Positions 1 through 11,737 of a DNA stretch of 64,000 bases are shown here, in pieces. The stretch is from the NCBI GenBank assembly GCA_950022295.1, contig OX465596.1, positions 2,170,001-2,234,000 of the forward strand, given 5' to 3'. Origin of the DNA: Bromus sterilis. Lineage: Eukaryota > Streptophyta > Magnoliopsida > Poales > Poaceae. The stretch's first letter is position 1, and every line of letters starts with the position of its first letter. The notes under the pieces are model-generated. The model saw only the letters and a program-made list of their open reading frames with translations. It ran no database searches and was not told the DNA's origin. The position numbers and the translations under genes are program-made.

Positions 1-1295
1 AGCCTAACAATCTGCCCTAGTCCGTCCAGCTATCCTCGCGCAACCAGGAAAGATTGGCATCCCCTAATCAATCCCCAGTCACTCTCACATGGACATCAAC
101 TCCCGCCTGTGGGGTTAGGATTATGGGGTCTATCGGCGCAGCAAGGAACCCGGCAGTGCTGGTGCCCCACGTGCCAACCTCCACGGGTGCAAGCTCTAGC
201 CCAACCTTACTAATAGGCTCCCTCCTGATATGAGGCAAGCAGTGGAATCCTCTTGCTCAGTACTCCTGTTCGCTCCACTGTTGATCTGCTCTTCTCATGG
301 GCTGTGAAAGGCAAAAGAATCTCGTGGCAGCCCAGCCCTGCAGATACTTGCAGGACGACAAGTCCACGTCAGACGGATTGTGGAACTGTCGCACCATACG
401 ATTAGGCAGATAATGGTGGGGGTTACGGGCTAGGGATTAGAGAACTGAAGTCTATTGACTGCTTGATTTTCTAGGACAGACTAGCCCAACTTAGGAGAGT
501 TTAACTTCAACTGTAAACGCAAATCTGTTCAACTATGAATATGAAACCTATTCAACTAGGACCCTTTCCCAATCGTAATTTGGTACGATTGAGGGACTTC
601 CTGCAGGCACCAATCCTACGCGAGGTCGACTTCCCAGCCACTTTCCCTAGCTTGGCTCGGCTGGCCCGGCCCTCCACTGGAAGGTTATGGACCACATAAC
701 AGAAGACCTTGAGCGCCAGCAGGGACTCAGCCAGAATGTGGAGGGAAGGATAGACCCCGAATTCCATATTGATGCTTTCACAGTAAATGAAATATCAATT
801 GGCAGTTCAAGGCGGCTGCCTGCTAGTTTTTGTCAGGCTCCTGGCTACCAACTCACGATGTGGAGGGAAGGATAGACCCCGAATTCCATATTGATGGGGA
901 TTAGTGACTCTGGGGGTTGTCAGGCTATTCTCTCACTGATTTTCCGGGGATTGTTTTTCTATCCTCTAGTCCTTTCCTGCATATGATCCCAGAATCATAA
1001 TGCTACTAGGCATAGCGACGTTCTTGTGCTGGAGCCGAAGGCATCAAATTAACAGTGTCTAATGACAAATATATCAGTCCTATTTAATACAGAAGGCAGC
1101 ACCTAACAATTGGTGCAACAAAACAACTGCTGTTAATTAATGATTCTCATGTTCACAGACAGAAATCCCATGATATAATTGATGGATTACAAGTTAGTCA
1201 AGATTCGCAAGAAAAATGGAAGAACATATATACTTAATTGTTGCCTCTAAGAGAGGTGTGCACCATGGTCGAGATAGATTAAAACAGTCACTTAC
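1..1295. other. Unassigned sequence downstream of the last visible URB1 exon
   Basis: No convincing exon, RNA gene or complete transposon was found here. The URB1 reading frame stops being open shortly after the donor at 1290-1295, and no URB1-like C-terminal exon could be recognised on the minus strand. Two near-identical direct copies of about 39 bp lie at 736-774 and 858-896. The stretch may be an intron, an insertion or the 3' flank of the gene. Confidence 0.4.
735..896. repeat. Pair of 39-bp direct repeats
   Basis: The segment 736-774 (beginning atgtggagggaaggatagac) recurs at 858-896 with no visible difference, and the bases between the copies are unrelated. This could be a slip or template-switch duplication or part of an unrecognised repeat. 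Confidence 0.7.
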
Positions 1296-4200
1296 CTCCA
1301 ATGCTAACCCAAGTATTCTGGAACTAGATTTGTTGTCCAGTCCTTTGTCATGAGTTGAAATAACAGAGGATAACCACGACAGAAGGCCACAATTTTTAGT
1401 TAAATGCTGAGCTAGAACTGGCAGCTTCACACACTTCTTTAGCACCTACATGGAAAGGGAGCATTCTAAATGGGATAAATATTTGAAAAAAATACTGATT
1501 TATTAGATTTCAGGAGACAAGAAAAATAGCAAATTTCACAGGAAAATATCAATACAGACCAATATGGGCACGATCAAATCAAATAACAGTACTCCTGTTA
1601 TTTGATTTCAGTACAAAATATGCATGAAATGTTGCTTAATGTCAAGTGCGGCACAGAAAGGTATACTGATATTTGGAGACAACTCTATTTATCACACATT
1701 GCTACACTTCTTAAGTTTTGTGTTTCAGGGTGTGCCTCAGCTCTCTTGCCACATGCAAAAGTAAAGAAGAAAAAAGGGATAGTAAGCTATAAATGGGTCC
1801 TTGTACTGCTGCACACTAACTCCTTAACACATAGTAACTTTCAAATTGTGTGCATCATCATACACACCCTAAAGTCAATCATATGCTACCCTCAAAAAAA
1901 AAATCAATCATATGCTAATAGAATATTAGTGTTACCTGAAGGATTAAATGCTTCGATTCAGAATCTGAAACAGCTGAAGAACAAAAGGCAAGAGCAAGCT
2001 CTAAAACACCTTTTGTCTTGCATATCGTAGCATCATCAGCTAAATTTAATCCAGCGTATAATAACTGAAGCATCCACAATCGATCAGCTTTGAAATGCAC
2101 AGAACTACTCGTCAATAATGTTGGAAATAATGGAATGCTCTGCACACAAAAAGGTGATGAAGATAAACACAATATGATATTCATAGCTCAGGATAGTTCA
2201 TGTGTGTAAGTAAAAATAACCGACCCACCTGCATGTCGACAGAAGCCGAATTCATCAAAAATTTGCTTATGTTATTGAACTGATTATGTGAACTATCCAG
2301 CAGTGTCAATGATGCTTCTGCGGCAAAAATAGCAATAATGGAAGGTATCCTCTGCCATGGTTTTGTTATCCCATTCTGTAGATATGTCAAAAGAAGCTGG
2401 AGCTGCCATTTTTCCTTGCTTTTTTGAGAAGCCTGCACATGTTACAGGTGTACAACATAATATAAAATGGACTTCTCAAATAAAATTATGGGTACAAAAT
2501 ATATTTTGTACTCAGATTGAGCATCAAATTGCTACCACAATGTTGATGCGAATAATCTTTCACAGAAGTTCAAGTTAAATAAATCATCACCAATGCACCA
2601 ACAAAATGTAAAGTGCTGCTGGAGCACGGATATATTGATGCAAGAACATGATTTTGCTTATAAAGTTAGAAGCAGTATAATGGCTATAGATTATTAAATT
2701 TATATTATGCATGTTATGGAAATCCACCCCATATTTATACTGATGCTATAGCTGGCAACTAAGCAAATAGGACATAACTGTCAATAGCAGGCAGAGCAAG
2801 GTAATAATTGATGACATACTTACAATCAATAAACAAGTCAACTGATAAAATATCAGGATTCCGAAAATAGCAAAACATTACCTCGAGTGATTGTCTGAAT
2901 GTATTTAGAGATTCATAAGCCAGCTTTCTCAATTCTTCATCAGGAGATGATATGCAAACAAGCGTAATGGCAAGCAGCCCAACTCGAGAGAATTCAGCAG
3001 GCTCAATGTAACCCATGAGAAGAGTATGAATCGAGAAACGCAAGATAAACATGGGATCATAAATCCGAATCATATCCATGCTTTGAGATGTTGTCTGACA
3101 ATCAATGTTAAGAGTAGTTTAGGAACATGAGGTAACATATGAGCCGGGTGGACAAAAATAGTGCAACCCGAAAGCACAAGAACAATAATGAAGCTAAAAC
3201 CATAACTGGAAACTCTTCAAAACAAATTACCTTCAAAATATCACTGAATTTGTCTTGGCGAAGCTGTTCTAGTGAGAAGACAGAAGTCCTTGAAGACGTT
3301 TTGTAGCAAAATTGCAAGACTGTCATTACACAGAGCTTAGAATCAATTGGTATGTTCTCCCGAAATATTGCCCTTCGCCTACTATTACTTTCTGTGTTCT
3401 CTGTTTTATGGATTTCTGATATTGAAGAATCTAGTTTCATTTCTTCTCTATATTTAACAACTGCACTCCCCCATAGATGATCCATTTCAGCGATAGTTTT
3501 GCACTCATGTGACTCTATCTCATTCATAAGATTAAATATCTCCAAATCTGTTTCGCTAAGAGTTGCACCATAAACAGATAAAAGCAAGAAACTTAACTCC
3601 CTTGATTCATTCAATAGGCTATTACTCTGTTGTCTACTCTTAATATCATACAGTACCCTGAGTAATCTGATGATTTCTATCTTTCTCTTTTCTGCTATGC
3701 AAATATGGAACTCAGTTTCTTTAGTAAAAAGAGAATCCACTGATTTTAAAATGCTTGGTGCTGGCTGTAGAAGGCTCCCTCTAGCATTAAATGCAGATGA
3801 ATATTCAGAAACTTCACTAGAGGTCATTGACGACAGAAAATGGGAGTGGCCCAGTATGAGTTCAAGAATTTCATCAGCAAGAAACTTCCCTTCTGATAAT
3901 ACAACAAGAACACACCGAATTGCTTTTAGTGTGACATGATCATTGAACCTATGCAAGAGAGATGATCTGATGAATTGGTTAAGGAAAGGTATTGACTTCA
4001 ATTGGTTCAGATGAGTTTGAATCTCTGAAGACAGTTCGATAATATTCTTGAGAATTGTATATTCCAAAGCACGGATGACCTTTTGGTGTTTATCAGGGTG
4101 GGATAAGCCATCACATCGGGGGGAATTCCTGAGTATTTCATCCAAAGTTCTGACCAAGATGCTTATGAAATTCAGCTTAGCATTGCTCACTTTCTTGGAC

Positions 4201-7200
4201 TCCTTGTCTGATGTTTTCTCATTACACGACAATCTTCCGGGAGGAGACAGCAACAACCTAATCAACGATATCTTTGCAAGCAATTCATTGGTAAGCTTCA
4301 GAAGACCTTCCTGTGAGTCAGGATTAATATCATTGACAGAATCTAATAGGCCAGAAGATTGTGGACAAATTGAAGCAACTATTTCCAAGCGTTTCTTCCA
4401 GGGCATTTCTTTGATAGACAAGTAGTAGTGCAACATGGTAACAGACTTCCCCAAGAGAGTGTCACTGAAATAATCCATCATATCTTGAACTGATTCATGT
4501 CGAAAGTCACCAAAATTTTCCTCAAAAATGCTCCTGGTTATAAAACTTTTCCAGCATGGAAAACCACTATCGCCTAATAGCTTTTCACAGTAAAAATTTG
4601 CAAGTGGCTCAAGGAATTCAGCACACTGCATACGGCCATCACTGTGATGCCTCATGTATGACACAGCAGCAGGTAGCAGAAGTATCGAGCTCTCCTCGTG
4701 AGCCGGTGAAGAATTAGAATTGTTATCCATGCCTTGCAGAATAGAAGTGTCTTCTTCTAGAACTTTCATCAACATCTGGCCAAAAAAGTTCATGTGCATA
4801 GGACTTGCTTCCAAGAGCAACCATATAACTTTTGCTTTAACCTTAGATGTCGGAAACATACAGTGATGAAGAATGCTAAGGGGAGTGTTGATGGCCATGG
4901 TAGATAACATCATGCGGAATGCAGTATATTCAGTGTTCTGCCCTGCAGATCTTTCTGCGTTATGGATACGAATCAACATCTTCAGCAAGCAAATATCAGC
5001 AGATTCAATATTCAGTTTAGTAGTAAAATGGAGAATGAAATGATATACTCGCTGAATGGTGGCCATATCTGAACTCTGAATCTCCAAGCCCCATAATTGA
5101 CAGGATTCTGATCTCTGATCAGTTTGTTGTAGATAATCATACAGGAATTCCATTGCAATATCAGCAATAGATAGACATACAGAAGCAGCAGGAGAAAATG
5201 CAGCTGAACAACTCGACCCACGACTTTCTAACTCTGAGAACATCCAATTTGCAAGTTCCAGAAGTCTGAGAGGGGACATGAATTTTGTCAATGCCTGAAC
5301 CATGTAGAAATTTGGCAAAAGCAGTCCAAAGTTTCCATTGTCCAGGCAGAGTTGAAATTTGTCCTTGAACGACAGTAGTATTTTTTCTAGCATGACCTTT
5401 GGGGAAGCAAGCAGTGACTCCAGGGACTTATCATCACTATCAGCCAACAGTAAAAGGTCATATAGTTTACTAAGAAGATTCAAAACAAAACCATCTACAA
5501 GGTGCAGATTTTCCTTTGAAAAACTAGTAAATGCTTCCTCCACATGTTCCACACTCCCATCAGTCAAGTCTGGGCAATTGGATAAGGAGCATGGCAGGCC
5601 AATGGTAGGATGGTGGAGAACAGATTCAACAATATCTTGGAAACATTCCGCTGAAGCATTCAAGTCAGCAGTATCAGCAGCCAAAACTCGGATGCGCTCG
5701 AATATGCTATCAACAAGAGTGGAGCATACATGGCAAAGTTGTTCAAGAACATTCGAACCCTTCCTAGTGTATGACAATAGCAAGCGATGGCTCCAGAATA
5801 ATATGACTCTCAGATTAAATGTCAACTCACTGATTGTACTTTCATAAAGCTTAGCTTGAACAAGTCGAACAAGTGCATCAAGTGGCAATGCATGTGCCTC
5901 CCCAGTTTTAGCTGGCGCGGAGAACACAAAGCTTAATACTGAAGGTAAGAGTGCACAGAACGGAGTCACATTTAGGAATGTACTCAATGCAGTCGATTCT
6001 GAAGAAATTGAGTGGTTTTGCCATTTGCCCCCATCGGTTTTGGCATGATCAACATCAAGATTGCCCTCGATCTGTCTGAGACTACAGAAGAAAATATCCG
6101 GCCAACAAGTAGCAATTTCAGCTAGATAATCATGTTGCAGATAGAGAACTGACGACAGGAATTCCATATGAGAAGGAAAGTGTGTTTTCACAACATCAAG
6201 AAGCTCTGGAAAGCTACAGATAATGTCCTGTGGAGCTGCACACATGATTGAAAATAAGAATGCAGTCGCTACGTCATCTGGCAAATTAGTGTGTTGCTGA
6301 CTTAACATTTCTTGAACCTTTCTAATGACAGAGGACAAAGAATTTGTCTGAAGTTCAGAAGAACGTTCCACAGCAGTGAACAAACTAGAACTTTGTTGGT
6401 CCGAGATACTCCTAGAAATATGCAACAAACTTATCAATGGCCTCCATTCAGCAAAATTAATCCTAGAGTGTATTTCTTCCAATGAAAAATTATCAAATCT
6501 CTGATTCAGAACAGCACCAATAAGGTCGAGCAATAACTGAGCATCTACCTGTTTGATCATCATCGGATCAGTCAGTTAACTGTGCAATTAGGTAAATAGG
6601 CAACAGAATTGTAGGCAACATAACACTTACCTGGGATTGCAGAATAAGGTAGATTGTGTTGCACACATATAACGAAATTGTGAACTTCTCATGTACTTTC
6701 ATACCGCCAGACTCGGAGTCAAGTAGCCTAAGGCATTTCTGAAGAACACAAACAACCAGAGGACTAAAAGCTGGAGAATAGCCTACAAACCACACACAAA
6801 AAAGGTGAGAATATGAGAGCGAATGAACTAGATCTCATTAGGGAATTGTTTAATAGGAGAAAGGCATGATAAGTATCAAAAGAAGATTGGGAAACTTAAA
6901 GTCAAAGGACAGGTGCAACAAAGTAACACTTTATGATCAGGAAGTGCTAAAGAGTGATCGCGAATTTCAAAATGAAGTACAGAAGTCCGAGAAAAGAAGA
7001 TCCGACTGCAGCATAGTATAAACAAACAACCGTGAGAAGTAAATCTGATAATAACCTGATCAGAGGATGAAAAGATGCTGGTACAACATAGTGCATAGTA
7101 CAAACATGCAACTGCAAGACATGCAGCCAAGCATTTTGGTAAATCTGATGATTTTACATGATCAGATGATATACACATAGAAGAGTTTACGCCATTAAAT

Positions 7201-10200
7201 GTGGAAGTGTGATTGATAGTCATGCTGTATTTCAGGCGACGCGTGAAAAGTTTACTGAAAATCAGCTATCTATTTTCCATGTTGTTTTGCACCGCAACCT
7301 ACAGACCGATAATATTTATAGATGGCATTATATCAGATCAAATGGAACCTAAAGACCAGGTAAACCAGAATGATAGATAAGAAAATTAAACAGTATGGCA
7401 TGAATTTCAGAAAAGTGTAATGCCACTCATTCATGTCATCAAAGAAAATAGTACTACCTTCAAGCTGGCCTGATTTAGAGATGAACTTCCGCATGTGCTC
7501 TTGGTATTTGTACAAATTGTTCCCAACCACTGAAACAGCATCGCAGAGGAAAGAGATAACAATTTGTGACAATTTATTAGATAATCCAGCTCCTAGGTTC
7601 TCTCTTACAGACCATTTAGCTTCATAACCAGGCAAGAAAACCAACCATGCATCAATCTCCACAAAGTTCTGATCAAACGCACCAGAACTTGCTAGAGCAG
7701 CTTTAACTAAAATGTACGCTTGCTCACGGATGATCTTAACTTGTGAATGCAACATGATGTCAATGAGTGGTTGCAAATGCTTGTACATTGATTCTGGAAC
7801 TCTTTCTGGGTCCCAATGTCCCTCACATTGCCCTGAATACTCAACTAGAAGAGACAATAAGCAGTGCTGCTCATCCTTGGATAGATCCAACGGATTAGGT
7901 GGTATAATCCTAAAGAAGTCAAATGATCCATCAAATGAGCTGGGCATTACCCTCTGAAAACAAAATTGAATATAATCAGTGCACAGTTAGATTACAATGT
8001 CAAGGCTATAAGTTGCACTAACAAAAACTACATCCCTTAAAAGTAGACACAGACAAGGAAGACAGAGGCTAGGGTAGTTGAATGAGGAAGTTTATACACA
8101 TATTATAAGGTATATATAGATGAAGCATAATAAAATATAACTATGCCTACCAAGTAGAGCCGGAGAACATCAAGCAACTTCGCGTGGAAAACACTGTCTA
8201 CCACTTCTGCATCTTTAATCTCCAGATCTTGCTTATCTAAGCCCCATATCTCACACAGAGTAGTAGCATGATGGCTTGCCAAGTCTTGGTCTTGCTCTTC
8301 AGATTCATCCTTGGCCCACTCAACATCAATTCCACCAATAATAATATCATCATCCTCCTCGATAGCATTACATCTCTGTTTCTTTTGAGGAGGCTCAGAA
8401 ACCTGATCGCGTCTCTTTAGTCTACTCTGAGAACAACTTTGGTGTTTCTGACTGGCAGAAGAGAGTAACTTGAGAAGGACCTGTGGATCAGGAATAGCTC
8501 CGCGCACTTCATCTTGAATGTATTCTCTCAGAGATATCCACCTCTTGACACGCATTTCGTCTCCCTGGTTAAGCGTATCTACCAAGAATGCATCTGTGGC
8601 TGTGGAACGGCTTAATCCTGGGAAACTGTTCGTTCTGAATTTTCCTTTTGTTGAGCTACTGGATTCTGATGTCGGTCCCGCACTTGATACCACGCCATTG
8701 ATTGCTTCAGTAACATAGCACAGTAGGTTCACCGACTCAAAGACAAGCCTCAGAGAACCATGCTTCACAAGATCATCAGAATGCAGCAGTCCCCTATTTA
8801 TCACTGCTCGAGAGCACACATGGGGCACGATGCACTTCAGAACTACCTGTACCTGTTCATCGTCGACGGATACCAGATCATGTGACAGGAAACTATGAAA
8901 TATGCTATCACTTTTCGCTGAAGATATTATATCGGCTGCTAAGGAGATGGCAGCAAACCTGCAAAAGGGCAATCAGACAGAAATAAGTGCACTGTACTCC
9001 AAAAATAATACAACAACAACAAAGCCTTTCAGTCCCAAACAAGTTGCGGTAGGCTACTTGATCTCCAAAAATAATAATTATATAGATATGCTCAAGGAAC
9101 TAACCATGAGGGGGATGACCGTGGTTCAACATTGTAAGGGAACTCATTCATGTATGCCGAGCAAAGAGAAAGCCTCTTACTCACAATAGCCAGCAACAAA
9201 TCCTTGTGGTGAACGACCTCGGTAGAATTCAACTTCTTCATTAGATCCAGCAAGCGTTTCTCGTTACCTCTCAAATGTGAAGATGGCATCAATCCATTTT
9301 TCGGATCGGTGCAGACCATGACCAGCACTTGATGAGCAAGGTCTGCTGCTTCACCTGCGTCCAAATTCCCCGATATCAGGCTCAGCTGTTCCAATGTGGC
9401 ACTTCCAAAAAGGACACTGCGGAGCCCCGGTGGGACAAGCGACTCCTCCACCAAAACATTATCCCGCAATGTCGAGAGGACATACACAGCAGTCTCGGCA
9501 TCATCTTCTCCGATCCCGCGTAGCACCCCTGAGTAAAGCTCCCGCTGTTGAAGGACCCATCTCAGCAGCTTCGGGTTCCCGACCTCAAGGAACGACATGG
9601 CAAACCCAACGAACGATCGCCTCGTGGAGCCAAAAACAGCACCCTTTTTCTTATTCCTCCCATCCCTGCCCCCTTTCTTCTTCTGTACCCCAGCTAGCTG
9701 CGCCACAACAGGCGCCTTAAAATCAAAGTTCTCGGCAACCTCAGACGCCAATCCCCCACCACGCCGAACAATGGCAGCAAGCAAATCGAGCGCGGCATTC
9801 TGTCGCCGGAACTCGCTGCTGTTGAGCTCACGGAACACGTCCCCGGCTTTTTCCTTGTCCTCCAGGATCGTCCTGGCGACCCCGTCCAGGCACTTCTTGG
9901 CGAAAGCGTGCTGCCGCGACCTGCCGCCGGGATTGGCCAGGACAGCGGCGAAGAGGGCGAGTATGTGGGCCATCCCAGGCTTCTCCCGGTGCAGCCGCCA
10001 CGCCTCCATGAGCTCCACGAGGCGCGGGGACTGCTGGACGTAGTCCCTGAGCGCGTCGCCGCCGGAATCGCCGTCGAGCAGCTCGATGAACTCCCTGGAC
10101 GCGTCCGAGTAGATTTTGACCTCCGGCGTGTGCAGGTTCTTGAGGATGTGGACCAGCCTGATCTTGGTGGACGCGCCGAAGGGCTGGGTCCAGGCGTCCA

Positions 10201-10270
10201 TTGGCACCTTCACTATGTTTTGCTCTCGTTTCGGCTCCGCCGCCGCCGCCGCCGCCGGCGCCTCGTCCAT
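1296..10270 (-). CDS. URB1: Nucleolar pre-ribosomal-associated protein 1 (URB1/Npa1), nine exons, 3' end not seen
   Basis: The protein resembles URB1/Npa1, a nucleolar factor that acts in early 60S pre-ribosome assembly. Exons on the minus strand are 10270-9105, 8958-8151, 7953-7458, 6782-6631, 6548-3231, 3094-2882, 2432-2229, 2139-1936 and 1445-1296. Every junction has GT-AG borders and the phases join without a shift, giving about 2237 codons. The N-terminal part (residues about 20-700) fits the Npa1 N-terminal repeat domain. A basic patch (RLKRRD, then PPQKKQR) followed by an acidic run near residue 580 looks like a nuclear localisation signal. The C-terminal part (about 1980-2237) has the FAAEASLTLLDSS and DRLWMLQLLYAGLN blocks I associate with the URB1 C-terminal domain. 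I chose the ATG at 10270; the frame is open for another 100 codons upstream, but that stretch is low-complexity. Plant URB1 proteins are usually a few hundred residues longer (recollection), so C-terminal exons lie outside the window or are lost. Confidence 0.9.
6783..7457 (-). other. URB1 intron 3 (675 bp)
   Basis: The donor is GTAGTA at 7457-7452. The acceptor is a pyrimidine-poor TGTAG at 6787-6783. The exon 3 partial codon (G) joins GC of exon 4, which restores a glycine. Short open frames inside look like chance. This intron and the 490-bp intron 8 (1446-1935) are the largest in the gene. Confidence 0.75.
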
Positions 10271-11265
10271 TGCGAAGGGGGTGGAGACGGCGGGCAGGGA
10301 CTCGAGCAGAGGGTAGCGGCCGGCGGGAGCGGATGGGGTGGCCGGAGGCAGAGGGTGGAGAGGCTGAAGGAGTAGGAAGATGGGTAGTTCGGGGAGGTTG
10401 AGGCCGGCGGCGCAGGGCGATGGAAGGGCGGCGGCGGCCGGTGAGTTCCTGGCGGCTAGGTCATATGTGGGAACGAGGTGGAAGGGTTTGGGTCCTTTGG
10501 GAGCGGTTTTGGGAAGGTTTGGGGGCAGCGGTTTGTAGAATCTTTCATCGATTTTGGAAGGGTTTAGCATGATTTTGTTTCCTGTGTACTATTTTTTTTT
10601 AATAATGCATTTTAACTTTTTCTAATCATATTGGTATTTTTTTTACATGTGAACCTTTTGTAATACATGTTGAACATTGTTTAGATACATCATGAATAAT
10701 TTTTAAATGCATATTTGAATATACTTTTGTTACTATATGTTTTTAAAATTATGTGAACATATTTGTATATATAAAAAATTGAAATTTCAGAGAACATATT
10801 ATTAAAACATGAATTATTTGTACAGATTTACAATTATGTCATGAGGATTTTTTAGTGGTACCAAGCATTTTTTTAAATGCGCAAACAGTTCCATTTGCAT
10901 TATATAACTTTCAAAAATGTCATGAACAAATTTTAAAGTTTCACCTTTTAAAATGTCCAACTTTTTAACAAATCTACTCGTATCAAAATTTATTAAAAGT
11001 TGCAAAACATTTTTTTGTTCTACAAATATTCCTAAATGTGTTCTTAACATTTCATAAAATTGAGTAAGTAACCTTTTAATGTATTTTCGTAATTTTCAAA
11101 ATATTAGTGAAAGTGCAAAAAAGAATCGACGCATATGTCATGAAAGCAACACATGTGACATATACGAAACTTTCTACTGGGTCGTTCATTAAAAGGTCCT
11201 TTGAGGAGACAACATCTTCATCCTCATTACATGCATCAGTACATCCTATATCATTATCAAGATGT
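10271..11265. other. URB1 upstream region, AT-rich
   Basis: The first 300 bases upstream of the chosen ATG are GC-rich and probably 5' UTR and proximal promoter. From about 10590 the sequence becomes AT-rich, with repeated words such as atgtcatgaac and attttaaa, like decayed transposon sequence. No TATA box could be placed with confidence. The short open frames are not supported. The last five bases (GATGT, 11261-11265) are the target-site duplication of the following retrotransposon. Confidence 0.5.
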
Positions 11266-11729
11266 TGTAACAGCCCAGATTTCACGAAAATTAAAAAAAA
11301 AATTCGGTGTGAATCGTTTGATTGTCTGATTATTTGCGGTGTTTGCATCCCTGATTTATCGATCGGCGATTATTTTTTCCGCTCTTATCTCGTATCGGAC
11401 GAAGACCGACCCTTGCCACCCTGACACTCGACATTTGCGACACCGGCTTTCACCCGATCACCGTCGCGAAAACCGCACGAGACCAGCCACAACCAACGGA
11501 ACAAAACACCCGTTTAATAAGTAAACGGGATATTTGTATAGCGTGCCGGAAAATGTTCTCGGAACGGTTCGAGCGCGAGGTGAACGCCTTCGGCTCGACG
11601 CGCTGATCGCGCAGTTCGAAATTTTACCCGAATCGGAGGTCCTGCGGACCCCCGGCGGTCAGAAATGTAAACACCGCACACGCGAGAGAAAAACCGAAAA
11701 TGTTTTTGCAAACTGCCAGCCACCTGGGC

Positions 11730-11737
11730 TATATAAA
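11730..11737 (+). promoter_or_regulatory. TATA box in 5' LTR
   Basis: TATATAAA sits in the same context as in the 3' LTR (28047-28054), about 465 bases from the LTR start. This is the expected place for the U3/R boundary promoter. Whether it is active is unknown. Confidence 0.6.

Noticed and set aside
1602..2030. Plus-strand frame of 142 codons
   Set aside because: It overlaps URB1 exon 8 and intron 8 on the opposite strand and has no recognisable sequence.
9908..10401. Overlapping plus-strand open frames of up to 155 codons opposite URB1 exon 1
   Set aside because: They are antisense shadows of a GC-rich exon; the minus-strand frame has splice sites and URB1-like sequence.
10271..10570. 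URB1 N-terminal extension of 100 residues from the upstream ATG at 10570
   Set aside because: The stretch is proline/alanine-rich low-complexity sequence, while URB1-like sequence begins after the ATG at 10270; it is more likely 5' UTR.
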